Notes under the pieces: model-generated
Seen by the model: the letters and a program-made list of their open reading frames with translations, nothing else
The model's database searches: none
What the model was told of the DNA's origin: nothing
NCBI GenBank assembly: GCA_033220425.1
Contig: CM065650.1
Span: 1,426,001 to 1,490,000, forward strand
DNA from: Lepraria neglecta
Taxonomy: Eukaryota; Ascomycota; Lecanoromycetes; Lecanorales; Stereocaulaceae
DNA length: 64,000 nt
Reading direction: 5' to 3'
Program-made: the position numbers and the translations under genes
Part shown: one piece after another, positions 38,397 to 50,200 of the stretch
How the letters are laid out: every line of letters starts with the position of its first letter
Position numbering within the stretch: position 1 is the stretch's first letter

Positions 38397-38927
38397 ATGA
38401 AACTTCAAGTCGCTACCTCCCTTGCCATGGCTTCTTTGGCTGCTGCCTCTCCTGTAGTCGATGTCCATGTCCATACAGCATCTGCTGCCAAAGCTGGCTT
38501 CCATGCGAACGATGGCTGTATACCAGCTTGCTGGACCGAGGAGGCGACGTGTTTCGATACCTGGGTATATTGCCCTTTTTCTATAATGTTCACTTGCTAC
38601 ACTCCTGTGCTATCGCAACTTTACCTAACATAGGAAAGCCTAGCTAACAACTTTGCCTAGTACTCTAACAACCGGAGGGTAAGGGAGCAACCCTACTTGT
38701 CTTTTATCTCCACCCTGAGTTGCATCGCTAACACTTAGATTCAGACTGCCGATAATCCTTGCTGGACTTGCTGCAAGGCTCCTTCGATTATGAAGCTGGA
38801 CAAGGATATGAAGCATGATAGAGAAGGAGTATTCCATATGCAAATCGGCGGTACGTCCTTGGGAGTGGCTTGTGAGGGGGTTTTCCGATAAAATCAATAC
38901 TAAAGTTCGTGTTTTGCAGAGATGTGA
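38397..38927 (+). CDS. Predicted small secreted cysteine-rich protein, four exons
   Basis: Likely a secreted protein of 99 residues; function unknown. The start at 38397 opens with a signal peptide (MKLQVATSLAMASLAAAS, cleavage near 17-19); an in-frame ATG at 38277 would bury it. Model: exon 38397-38564, intron 38565-38660 (GTATAT, CTAAC, TAG), 18-nt exon 38661-38678, intron 38679-38744 (GTAAGG, CTAAC, CAG), exon 38745-38850, intron 38851-38919 (GTACGT, CTAA, CAG), exon 38920-38927. The mature part has six cysteines spaced C-x3-C-x6-C-x15-C-x2-C-C, with CW pairs, suggesting disulfides. Alternatives: one long first intron 38565-38744 skipping the 18-nt exon, or the last intron retained, ending at 38891; all keep the frame. 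I recognise no named family. No RIP damage, and isolated among dead retroelements, as effector genes often are. Confidence 0.62.
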
Positions 38928-39209
38928 ATTTCGGTAGGGCTTGCGAAATCTATGGTAGTCTCCTTTCAGAAATTTCTTTGGCAAGATGAGGCCCCCCACA
39001 CGGCCTTGAGAGCCACCAACATCCACGACCTTGCCACCCTCGCAAAAATGAACGATATCCCATGAGTTTCTCGCTTTGGTCACTCAACACCTCATCTGCG
39101 ATATCCTTGTGGACGGACGCATATAGTCTTTATTACAATAGCAATTTTGATAGCTTGTCTAGATAGGCTATCTCTTAACGGTAGTAAATGAAGGGATGTA
39201 AATTTAATT
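38928..39209. other. 3' flank of the small secreted protein gene
   Basis: Normal composition up to the LTR fragment at 39210. No clear AATAAA signal. A 147-codon open stretch on the minus strand (38640-39083) lies antisense to the gene and its introns, shows no protein features, and is not called. Confidence 0.5.
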
Positions 39210-39468
39210 TGTTACGAACCCTTTGTTCGTGCGTACCGAACGGTTCTCGATTGATTCTCAATAGGGATAGAGGTGTAACCACGCAAGAGGTGAAGCAGGC
39301 TTCAAGTGATGCTAAGCGGGTCTGGTATATAATTAGATAATATATATTTAGTGCCTAGCCTAAGAGATCTATCGTATATAGTAAACAATTAAATAGCAAG
39401 TTGAGCACGATACTCCAAGTGGTAAGTAGTACTCTATATATATAGTAATAGGAAATCCATGCCAAGCA
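39210..39468 (-). repeat. Family-A LTR fragment, inverted
   Basis: Starts at the true LTR terminus (TGTTACGAAC), runs about 259 bp, and stops after CCAAGCAATCCTG, where other A LTRs continue into their tandem units. Less RIPed than the A1 and A2 LTRs. No internal region follows. Confidence 0.82.
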
Positions 39469-39475
39469 ATCCTGT

Positions 39476-39550
39476 TTAAACAAGTCGAGCATCGATTCGT
39501 CTAAACTATGTCCGAGTTAAACAAGTCGAATATCGATTCGTCTAAACTAT
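39476..39550. repeat. 41-bp tandem repeat, two units
   Basis: TTAAACAAGTCGA to CCGAG at 39476-39516 repeats at 39517-39550, where A3 begins. The repeat sits where family-A LTRs usually carry their 77-bp units, so it may be a variant repeat of the inverted LTR fragment. Confidence 0.65.
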
Positions 39551-39906
39551 TGTTACGATTAGGAAACATGATCAGGGATGCGCTCAAGGAGCGTAGCGCC
39601 CGTCATGGTTCGAGTCGACGAATTAGTATCCGACTCGGACAGACCCTGAAGGCTTGGCATAGATTTCGTATATCTATATATACGGAGCACTATTTACTAC
39701 TTGGAGTATCGTGCTTAACTTACTATTTAATTGTTTACTATATATAATAGATCTCTTAGGCTAGGCACTAAATAAATATCATCTAATTATATACTAGACC
39801 CGCTTAGTAATACTAAAGCCTACTTTATACTCTTACTCTATTATACCTCTATCTCTATTAAGAATCAATCTATATACGATATATAGCACGCAACGTGTTT
39901 ATAATA
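39551..39906 (+). repeat. LTR of A3 (5'), short form
   Basis: Starts TGTTACGATTAGG, with unmutated terminal bases. Both 77-bp internal units are absent, joining at the CTTGG motif common to unit borders, as expected from recombination between tandem units. Confidence 0.92.
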
Positions 39907-40049
39907 CTTTGAGTACCCTTAAGGATAAGTACTATACTAAGAGACCCTAGGGTATCTACCCTAAGCTCCTTAGGAGGAGGAAGCGGATAGAGATACCCTA
40001 CTATTAACGAAGGACTTAGTAGGTATATTAAGATAGCCTAGCTCGACTT

Positions 40050-43000
40050 ATACTATAGAGAGAGAGATAAGCTCGAGGGATAGCTATCCTAGGTATTACT
40101 TTACCTAAAGTTTTAAGGAGACCTTATACCTATATAAAGATACCCTATCTTCGCTATTACTTACTTACGTAGAAGAGCCTAAAAGTAGGTTAATCCGTTC
40201 CTAAAGAAGTATATAGAAGACGATAATAAGGACGGTAAAATCAAATAATAGATAGAGAGTATAGCTATATTTAGACTCGAAATCCGTTATATATTCGGTT
40301 CGTTAAACAAAGTTAATATAGTAATATAAACTATTTAGTATATAACCTAGAAGAAATCGGTATTAGAGTACTCGATATAATTTCAATAATACGTAGTAAA
40401 GACTAACTAGGATAATAATATATTAATAACTATATACTAAAGAGGCCTTAAGGACAATATTAAAGACGAACTTATAAGATTAGCGATTATTATTAATACC
40501 CTTAATAAACTAATTAAAGAAGTAATCGAAATTAATAATAAGCTATTTAAAAGGACTATAGAGAAAAGATATAATAGAGGAGTCGACGGAATAGGGCGCT
40601 TAAGCTTTTTCGCTAAGTCAAGGAGCTATTACCTAGGATATAAAGAACGTAACCCCTACAGGTATACTCCTATAGAACTGGACTTCACGGAGAAGAAAGG
40701 TAAATAGACCTTTAGAGAGCTAGCTAGGGGCAAGAAGCAGCAAGGGGGCTGAAAGAAAATACTTACGTATTATAGCTATAGTAAACCGGGCTACTTCGCT
40801 AGAGACTACAAGTTGAAAAATATAGTATATTAATAGTAGCTAAATATACTAGAGAAGATATAGACCTAGGATAATATAGACGGTACGCCTAAGGAGATTC
40901 TACTAGTATAGGATAAAGTTGAAGAAGACGTTAGTTCCTAGTATAATAGGATGATATAAGAAGAGCTCGACAAAGAATCTAAAAACGATAATAGCAATTT
41001 CACAAGGAAATTCAATATACTTATTAGGGATTATTATAGGGAAGACCTAAGTATTAGAGACGGTAGTAAGGCTTAAGAAGAAGGATCTAAGTAGAATTAG
41101 AAAGAAAGTAAAATAGACCTAGAGTAGGAAGAAGCCCTTAGTACGTTAGAAGCTAAGTAGGAAGAAATATAACTACCGGGAAAAGCGATATCTAAAACTA
41201 CTATATCTAAGGAAAAGAAGAAAGAAAACTCTAAGGAACCAAAATAGGAAGAAGCCTTATTAGACTACCGAATAGATTAGAACTATTAGGGATATAAGAG
41301 TATACTATAGGAAGAATATATATCGCTTCACTACGTATAGTATAGTACGCTAAGGAATATAGCTAGGGGACCGACAAGAGTGCCGCCCTGCGGATATAAT
41401 TTCTATAATTACTATTAGGAAGATAAATATCTATAGTATCTCGCGATAAAAAGAATCTACTAGTTCTTCCTAGGATATAACAAGAAATAGTTAGAAAAAC
41501 TTGGAAAGGACTTGAGCTACGATCCGTACTCTAAGAACTATAACTAGTTAAAGTAGTATATCTATCTATACGATAACTACGTAAAATATATACAGCCGAA
41601 GTCGGAAGCGGGATTCCTACTCCTATAAGCGGGAAAAGAGTAATCCCTTATAGTAGGGGTAGCTATAAGGAAATCAATATATTAACCCCTAAATAATATC
41701 TATATTCCGCGCAATATAATATATATATAAAGATACCGGTAATTGTTAATAGATAGCGAACCGTTACGATAATAGATTCTAGAGCTACTAGAAACTTCAT
41801 CTCGCGAGACTTAGTATAAATAACTAGAATACTAACTCGAAAGAAGTTATAGTAGTATAACCTTTAGATAGCTAACGGATTAATACTATTAATAGAAAAG
41901 GTAGACGAAGAGATACTTTCGTTACCTATTATAATTTAGCGCTACTATAAGGAGATTACCTTTAACGTCGTTAGGATAGCTACCTATTATATAATTTTAG
42001 GAATACCTTAGTTAAAGAAGTATAACCTAATAATTAATTAGGCTCAAGGAGTACTCAAGATAGATTAATCCGGCAATATTACTAGGATTATATCTATATA
42101 TTAGTAGTATTTAATAGTAGATAAGAAGTTGAACTAAAGACCGGTCGAGGTATATATTACCTTAGCTTCGTATAAGGACAGTACTAAAAGGTAGTCCGAC
42201 TCTATAGTTATTAGTAAAGGTTAGCGGGATAATAAAGTAAGAGATAAGAGAGGAACTAATATACCTTCTATCCTTTAGGAATATAGTAAGTAGATATACT
42301 TATTTAAGGAAGAGATAAATATAGAAGTATTATCTAGGTACTAGCTATAGGATTATAAGATTAAACTCGAACCTAGCAAATAGCCGATATTTAGACCTAT
42401 TTACGTATTATTAGAGAAGGAACTTAAGGTACTTCGCGGGTATATCGACAAGAACCTCAAAAAGGGATTTATTCAGGAATCTAAATTACTAGTAGGTTAC
42501 CCGATCCTCTTTATACTAAAGAAGGATAGAAGCTTAAGACTATACGTTAACTATCGAAAGTTAAATAATATTACTATTAAAAATAGATATCTATTACTAA
42601 ATATAGGAGAGCTATAGAATCGGCTCGGAAAAGTAAAGATATTTACTAAACTAGATCTTAGAGGCGTATATAATCTAATTCGGATAAAAGAAGACGAAGA
42701 ATAGAAGACTACCTTCTAAATAAGATATAGCTACTATAAGTATCTAGTAATACCGTTTGGACTTACCAACGTACTAGTAACCTACTAAGTACTTATTAAT
42801 AATATTATATAAGTATACTTAGATTAAACAGCGATAGCGTACCTCGATAATATACTAATCTATTCTAAGAATAAGGAAGAATACGTTTTATATATATAGG
42901 ACGTCCTCGGATATCTATTATAAGCGAAACTTCTCCTTAAACTAGAAAAGTACGAGTTTTATCGATAGTTAGTAGAATTTCTAGAATTTATAGTTAGTAT

Positions 43001-43136
43001 AAAAGGTATTAGTATAAGCCTAGACAAAATCAAAGCTATAGCGAAATAGTCTATACTATAGGATATTAAAGTAGTATAAAGCTTCTTAGGATTCGCTAAC
43101 TTTAATAGGAAGTTTATCGAGGGCTACTTAAAGAAA
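40050..43136 (+). pseudogene. gag-pol fossil of A3, 5' part
   Basis: Gag about 40130-40830 with zinc knuckle at about 40768-40812; protease about 41690-42060; RT about 42360-43020. The nested insertion follows, and RNase H resumes after 54501. Broken throughout, though with somewhat more CA/TG left than A1. Confidence 0.86.
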
Positions 43137-43559
43137 CATCGCGCTTTCCCAAATGATTATGTCATTAGCGTCACAGCTAGTTTTGCGCTGTCAGCAGGCC
43201 GTATAGCGATCAGGGTCTACATCCCATGTCAATTGCGGGCCGAGAAATCAGCAGGATTAGCAACTCCAAGTTAACCAAGCAGCACCTAAAAATCATCCCC
43301 GAAGTTATACGACCGCGCGCAATGATTACGATACTGCGACGCTGTAACTAAACCCCCAAGGTCGCTGCGAACATCACCCTCGCGAGGATTTAGGCCCAAT
43401 CGCACGATTCCGGGGCCCGTTTTCAGCTGGTATTGATGGTGCTCCGGGGGAGTCGCTACCGTCGATAGCGACGATCATAGAAAATCGACCTTTTGCTTAG
43501 TCATCAATCACGTGATTTACTAAATGCTTGCTAATCCTGCTAATCCTGCTGATCCTACT

Positions 43560-43690
43560 ATTAGTGTTCTTACTCCTGAAGCTATATATACCGGCACAAG
43601 TGGATATGTAAATAGATGCTTGGGCGGTCTAACGCCAGGGCTAGCAGGCCTAGAAAGGCTACAACAGGTGCCCCAGCGCTAGAAAACTCC
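43560..43690 (-). repeat. Split direct repeat, unit 1 (terminal)
   Basis: 131 bp, repeated at 43943-44073. Minus-strand 3' end of the Ngaro-like element. It retains more CG-rich sequence than its partner. A 73-bp stretch with a doubled AGGCTATATAT separates it from unit 2. Confidence 0.88.
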
Positions 43691-43763
43691 CATGCCTAGG
43701 CGGTATAGACCTGGAGTGTAGATAGGCTATATATAGGCTATATATAAGGTGCGGGTAGGCGGG

Positions 43764-43947
43764 AAAGAACTACTATAGCTCTAAAAGAGATAAACTCGAC
43801 TGAAGAGCTAACTACTAGTAGGATACTTATATAAATAGTGCTCTTAGGAAGCACGGATCTCTCGCTATAGCCTATAGTTATAGCGTATAGCTAAAACCGT
43901 ATCTAATTATAAGATATACTAATCTATAGTCCTACTATAGCGATTAG
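43764..43947 (-). repeat. Split direct repeat, unit 2
   Basis: 184 bp, repeated at 53940-54123 at the other end of the element. It directly abuts (shares a few bases with) the repeat at 43943-44073, as the internal B1-A2 junction does in Ngaro elements. Confidence 0.88.
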
Positions 43948-44073
43948 TGTTCTTACTCCTAAAGCTATATATACCGGTATAAGTAGATATATAAATAGAT
44001 ACTTGGGCGGTCTAATACTAGGGCTAGCAGGTCTAGAAAGGCTATAATAGGTGCCCCAGCGCTAGAAAACTCC
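43943..44073 (-). repeat. Split direct repeat, unit 1 (internal)
   Basis: 131 bp, second copy of 43560-43690, lying just downstream of the recombinase region on the minus strand. Confidence 0.88.
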
Positions 44074-44099
44074 TAAACAATACCCAAATAACGCCCCCG

Positions 44100-46950
44100 T
44101 AGAGGGTTTCCGAGGAAGGCCTCGCAGGGTAGCTCCTAGCGAGTATTACCAGTACTAGCGCTACTAGTACCGATATAATACTATAAGTATTCGCTTAGGA
44201 TAAGTGACTATATATAGACGATAGGAGTCCGACTTCTATCGCCCTAGTAGCTAGATTTCTTTATTACTAAGGCCTACCTCTTATATAGAGGTAGCGGCCC
44301 CCTATAGAAGGAGTATCCTGAATAATAACCTTCTACCCCGAGTAATATAAGTACTTAATGAAGGTAACTCGTAGTAATCTCCTTTATAAATATAGAGCCT
44401 CCTAGCTAGAAGAGGAGACTATTTAGTATAGTCTTCTACTTGAATAAATAGCGTAACGCCTTAACTATATATACTCTATTACCGGAAGCTGCGATAGTAA
44501 GGGTAATACCCCGCCTGAAAGGGTCCGTTTTTGATACTAGAAGGGTAAGCTCTAGATAGTTCTCGTATAGCCTCACTAAGCGACGAGTCAGGAACTACTA
44601 GCTGAATTCGTAATTATTACGATCTTTTACGGTATAGGTAAACTCCGCTATATAGAGGAATACGGTAAATACAAGGTAAAAGGCTGTATATAATATTGAA
44701 CTAGTCTCGTTATACTAGTTAAAATAAGGGAGGATTTATAGGAGTAGATCCTTAGTAATAGGACGTCTTTCTTTTATCCCGGCCTCGCCCTATAGGCGTC
44801 GTATACCCGCTATTATACGTTCTAATTATAGGTTATAAAATACTACGAGGCCCCTATAGCCTATATCTATATATATTGATCTGACGCCTATCAAGTAGGC
44901 CTTAACTATCTTTACCTTAACTCGTTTTGTACTAAGATCTACTATCTAACTAGCTAATAAGTTCACTGTTACTAGGAAGGGAGGTATACTCCCCCTAAGT
45001 ATATAATAGGTAATATATAACTGCGTTAGTATAGTATACGTTTTTCGGGTTTTTATTACTAACCTCTACTATAGGAGTCGAGCGGCTTCTTGTAGTAGTG
45101 CGGTCTAACTATACCAAGATTATAGTAGGTCCCGTCCTGACTCGGCGGGGATATAGCTAGGTGACCTAGCTGAGGGTATCTATTAGCGATTTTTCGATAT
45201 CGGAATCGCGAGAGATTATTAGCCAGTTAGTTAGCTCCTGTTAGGATCCATTCCGGAACCAAATAGATATTATATCTAGCCGTAAGTATAGCTATATCCC
45301 TTAGTAGGGCTATAGCTGGTCTACGGATCGAGGATTTATATAGCCTATAGATATAGGTATTATTATCGCAATAAAGGGTTAATTTTAATCCCCGGAGTCG
45401 TTCTAACTATAGCTATATCGCGTGAAGAATAGCCTTTATTTCTTTGAATTATATATCTTTATAACGATAGCGTATAGTAACTAGTATACTAAAGACGTCC
45501 TGGATCGAGTATAAATAGGCTAGATAATTAAGAATATAGCCCTCTATACCAAGCCTCCTAGAGGTATTAGTCTATATATACTATAATAGTCGACTAACGA
45601 CGTAACGTAGTAGTTTAAGGCTATTCCAGTCCTTTAGGAAGGTATACTACTATAGTAGATTAGCCCTTATAGCTGCGGTGATATATAGGATAGCTATTTG
45701 CCTCCGAATTACGTTAAAAAGTCGCCTTAAAAAGGCCCTTCCTAGAACTACAATTTTGGTAGTAAATGACAGAAAACCGACTGCTGACTCAAGCTCCGAA
45801 TATGGGATTATAGGCCTTTTAAGGAGGCCTTGCACTGTATTTCTTACCCTATCTAGCTTATCCGGAGGGAGTCGTACCTATATAAGGATACTATCGAATT
45901 CAATTCCTATAAAGTCGGCTTTTATACCTCTCGCATCCTTCGAATAGTTAACTGACAGGCCTAATTCGTTATATACTTGATCGAATTGATGGCTATATAC
46001 GATAGCGTCGGCTTATAGTGCTAGAATAGCGAAGAAATCGTCCAAGTAGTGCAATACTATGGCCTATAGTAATACTACGGTTATAATCTAGTTAACTACC
46101 TTCGCAAACAGGTTAAAGAGGAACGATACTATACGTAAACCAAAGGGTAGATAGTGTTCTTTCTAGTAGAAACTATTGTAGTAGAAACCTAGTAGCTACT
46201 AGTCTAAAGTAGCTACTAGTCTAAAGTAGCTACTAGTCTAAAGTAGCTACTAGAATATGACAAAAGGCGTCTTTCAGGTCTCGCTTAACGAATTAAGCCT
46301 CTAGACCTTACTATAGCAGCGTATCTACGGCGTTATCGTATATTATATACTCTAAGGCACCCTAATTATAGGGTATACTATTATTAACTAAGCTGCCGTA
46401 TAGAAATAAGAGGTTATGAATACGTCTCTAGCCCCTATCGTGCTTCGGGACTAAGCCTAGCGGCGAATAGACGTACCGAGGCTCCGTCTAATAGTCTACT
46501 TGAGTTAACCGGTTATACTAAAGCTATTTTTGAAGGTCCGCAGTTAATATATCTAGTACTATACGTACTAATTAGTAGTTTTAACTGAGGTATTAGATAT
46601 CTATACCTCTATACCCGATTTTTGCCCCCTTCCGAAGAATAGCCGCTAGGGTCTTAGCGAAGGTTTGATCGGGGTGATTCTTTAACTATTTATACTAACT
46701 ATTAACGCGTAACGGGCCCTAATAGAGTAGATCTAGATCGGATAGATCGACGAGTAAGTATAGAAAACCTTCTGCTACGTATAGTAGCGATATAGGTACC
46801 TGCGGGTACTCTAGGAGTTATTCCGACTTGGAAATTCGATTTACTAGTAGTATTAAATTAGCGTTATTCGAGGCCGAGTTAGCCCTTGAGTACGTATTCG
46901 CTAGGTAATTCTACTAATATATAGAATAGATATAAAGATACCTGTAGCGG
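44100..46950 (-). pseudogene. RT, RNase H and tyrosine recombinase fossil
   Basis: Minus strand. The reverse transcriptase fills about 46900-45640, with its YLDDFF-type catalytic box at 46031-46051; an open 61-codon piece at 45650-45835 belongs to its C-terminal part (ELESAVGFLSF, GRAFLRRLF, typical of the DIRS/Ngaro RT branch). An RNase H-like region follows, then a tyrosine recombinase at about 45000-44100 with the His-x-x-Arg part near 44255-44340. Broken by dozens of changes. The order RT, RNase H, YR excludes LTR elements and LINEs. Confidence 0.78.
46191..46254. repeat. 17-bp tandem repeat in the YR element
   Basis: The unit AGTAGCTACTAGTCTAA is repeated about 3.7 times inside the RT region. 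Repeats of this kind are not expected there, so it is probably a local expansion after the element died. Confidence 0.8.
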
Positions 46951-47012
46951 TCGCGTAGATAGTAGCCGCTATTAAATAATCTATACGTGAATAGGCCTGA
47001 AGAGGAGGATTT

Positions 47013-47226
47013 TGTCAGGGGCCTGCCTAGAGCGAGTCGATAGGGGTGTAATATAACTAGAAGAACATATCTAAGGAGAGAAGATAGATACATGAAGCCT
47101 GCGCGTCTTAGAGGCGCGCCAAGCCGCTAGCCATGAGCGCTGAGCGATGATCGAACGTTCGATAACCATGCTCCATACTACGCGTATCGGTAACAACAGT
47201 AAGCAAGCAATGGCCAAGCCGTGACA
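47013..47226 (-). repeat. LTR of C3 (3')
   Basis: 214 bp, best preserved family-C LTR in the window; shows the true termini TGTCACGG and CCCCTGACA on the minus strand. Confidence 0.94.
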
Positions 47227-47239
47227 CTACCCCCCTTCA

Positions 47240-50200
47240 AGCAAGTATCGTCCCTGATACGGAAGGCAAGGCGACTATAGCCGACTCGGACTACCTGGTT
47301 TATTCGGGTAGCGCGTATAGAAGTCGTTGACTATATCCTAAGCGTTGCCAAATTCGCCGCCATCCGTATAGTACTATTGGCGGTCCGGTTGTTGCTCGTT
47401 CTTCTATCGGACCCGGAACTGCAGATAGCGGCCGCGACCGAATAGTCTAGTATCCAAGATGTCGTCGATCTCCTACTCTTCCTAGTTATCTACTACAACA
47501 GGTCTTGGCGGCTCCGTTCGCTGACTAGGTAAAGGGTCTGTAGATGCTTTTCGTAGTAGACTGGGGTAGAAGATATCATGTATTTATATACTAGATGGGA
47601 GTTCTAGGCGGTAAGATGATCCAACTTTATCTGATACCTTAAACGGTCCTAGTATCTTGTCATCCAGTTTCCTACTCGGACGTTCTATACTTATATTCCG
47701 ACTAGATAGGAATACTATATCTCCTTTATCGTATGTAACGTCAGACCGCTTCTTATTAGCTTAATCCGTCATTCTCCTGCGGCTTATAACGGATTACTTG
47801 GTTATAAAGTCTAAGACTCTCGTTATACGGTCTGCGATATCGTTCGCCTTAGTATACTGGATACGCTTACGAGCCGTAGATCCAGCGTCTATAGGTAGAG
47901 AGAAAGATATCCGAGGGTAGAAACCTTTATTGGTAAAGAAGGGAGTTATTCCTATAGTACTAGTAATAGAGTTATTATCTGTAAATTCGGCTATAGGGAG
48001 AAGTCGGAACCAATTATCTTGTATATACGAGTAATACGTTCTTAGGTGACGCTCGACGTCTTGATTAGCCTATTCTGTCTAACCGTCAGTTTCCGGATGG
48101 AACGCCGTAGATAGCTTGATATTGATCTTTAGTCGCTGATATAGTGCCTTCTATACCAACGATACGAACTATAGCCCTCGATTAGAGATGATCGACTCTG
48201 GGAGACTATGCGAGCGGAAGACATATCTTATTAGGATGTCGGCCGTGGCTTCCGCAGACGTGCCTTGATCGGTTATAATATATAGAGTATAGTGGCGCTC
48301 TTTGGAAAGCCGGTCCACTATAGTATATATAGTATTGTACCCTTCCGAGACGGGAAGTCCAGTGATGAAGTCTATCGAGATATCTTGCTAGCGTTACTCC
48401 GGCACCGGTAAAGCCTGTAGTAGCCCATTATATTGGTCTCGAGGGGCCTTGCTTCGTTGGCAGATATGGTAATTGCGGATATAGCGGGCAATCTCATCTT
48501 TTATACTACGCCAGTAGAACTGTCTCTTTACTAACTCAAGCGTCCTATCTCTACCAGGATGGCCGTATGCGGGTTAGTTATGGCTTTCCTTAATTAGGTC
48601 CGTACGGAGCTCAGCTATTGCTGGAACCTAAAGACGATCCTTATAGAAGAGTACATTGTTATGACTAGAGTAATAACGTAGGTTGATTGTCTCGAATATC
48701 TGAGACGGATCCTTCGCGAGGGTATCACGGATACGCCGATAGTCGTTATCTTCCTTATTTACCAGTACTACCCTTACGTATAGAGGTAAATCTTTATCAG
48801 CTATCGCGTTGATCCGTTCGTCTAATATAGTATCGTTACTGCTACCCCCCTCTTTAAGGTCTCTGTCCTTAGAGAATTTCTAAAAATACTCTAGAGATAG
48901 TAGAGCACGGTATTGATGCTTTTGACGCTTATCTTGGTTATTAGCAGGTACTGAGTTCGGTATACGTGTCAAGGCGTCTGCTTTGCCGTTGGATTTACTA
49001 CTCCGGTACATGATTTTGAAGTTAAAATTAGCTAATTTCTCTGCCTATCGAGCTTGACGGCGCGTTAGCTCCTTTATCTATATAAAATATTCAAGGCTCT
49101 TATAATCAGTGAATATTTGGACAGGGATATTAGTTGATTCCAATTCAGGGCGCTAGTATTCTAGGTAGCAGACGATTACAAGTAGCTCCTTATCGTAGAT
49201 CTTATAGTTATACTCCGCAGGTAGTAGGTTCTTACTATAGAATATAACTAGATGAAGGCCTCCGTCATCGTTAGCTTAGGATAGGATACCGCTATTAACG
49301 TAATCGGACGAATCTGTCTCCAGCACCGCTAGTCGGGATCTATCGTAATGCCGAAGCACTGGGGTACTAGTAACTGTACTCTTGAGACGCTTAAAGGCTG
49401 CCTGATATGCTTTAGACTACTAGAATAGATAATCCTTTCTAGTAAGTGATACTAAGGGTCTGACCGTTTTCGAGAAGTCCTTTATAAACCGGCGGTAGAA
49501 GTTGCAGAAACTAACGAATACTTGCACCTCCTTTAGACGAGTTGGGGGTTCCTAGTTACTAATGACCTTAACCTTAGAAGGGTCTATATGTAGACCTTCT
49601 ATTAATACGATTAGTCCGAGGAAGGTTGTCTCTTAGACGTAGAATTCGTATTTCTTGATATTAACTTGTAGTCCTACCTCCCGAAGCTTCAGTAAGACCT
49701 TTCGTATATATTACTTATACTCTTTTTCCGTCTTACTATAGATTAGGATATTATCTAGATAGACTTGGCAGAAATCGTTTAGGTATTCGAAGAGGGTATT
49801 ATTCATATAGTACTAGAAGGACGTAGGTCTATTAGTCAGGCCAAATAGTAGGATATAGTATTTGAACGCTCCGAAGGAGGTAGTAAACGTCGTAAGATCT
49901 TCGCTGTCTAGATGCACGCGAAGCTTGTTGAATGCAGTAATAATATCTAGCTTCGTAAGATATTTATATCCGATAACGCGAGCAAGCGTTTCCTTAATAA
50001 GCGGTATAGGATAGTAGTTCCGAATCGTAAGGGTATTAAGTTTCCGATAGTCGACGCAGAAACGGAGACTTCCATCGTGCTTTTGGACGAAAAGGACTAG
50101 TAACGTATAGGGAGCCGTACTAGGTAAGATAAAGCCCTTCTTAAGATTATCGTCTAAGTATTCCTTTACCTTCTGGAGCTTGAATCTAGATATCGAGTAT

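Noticed and set aside
38640-39083. 147-codon open frame on the minus strand, the longest in the window
   Set aside because: Antisense to the spliced gene model and its introns, no domain or signal, composition not protein-like; the opposite strand has canonical splice sites.
39508-39747. 79-codon frame across the tandem repeat and the A3 LTR
   Set aside because: Crosses an element border; not a gene.
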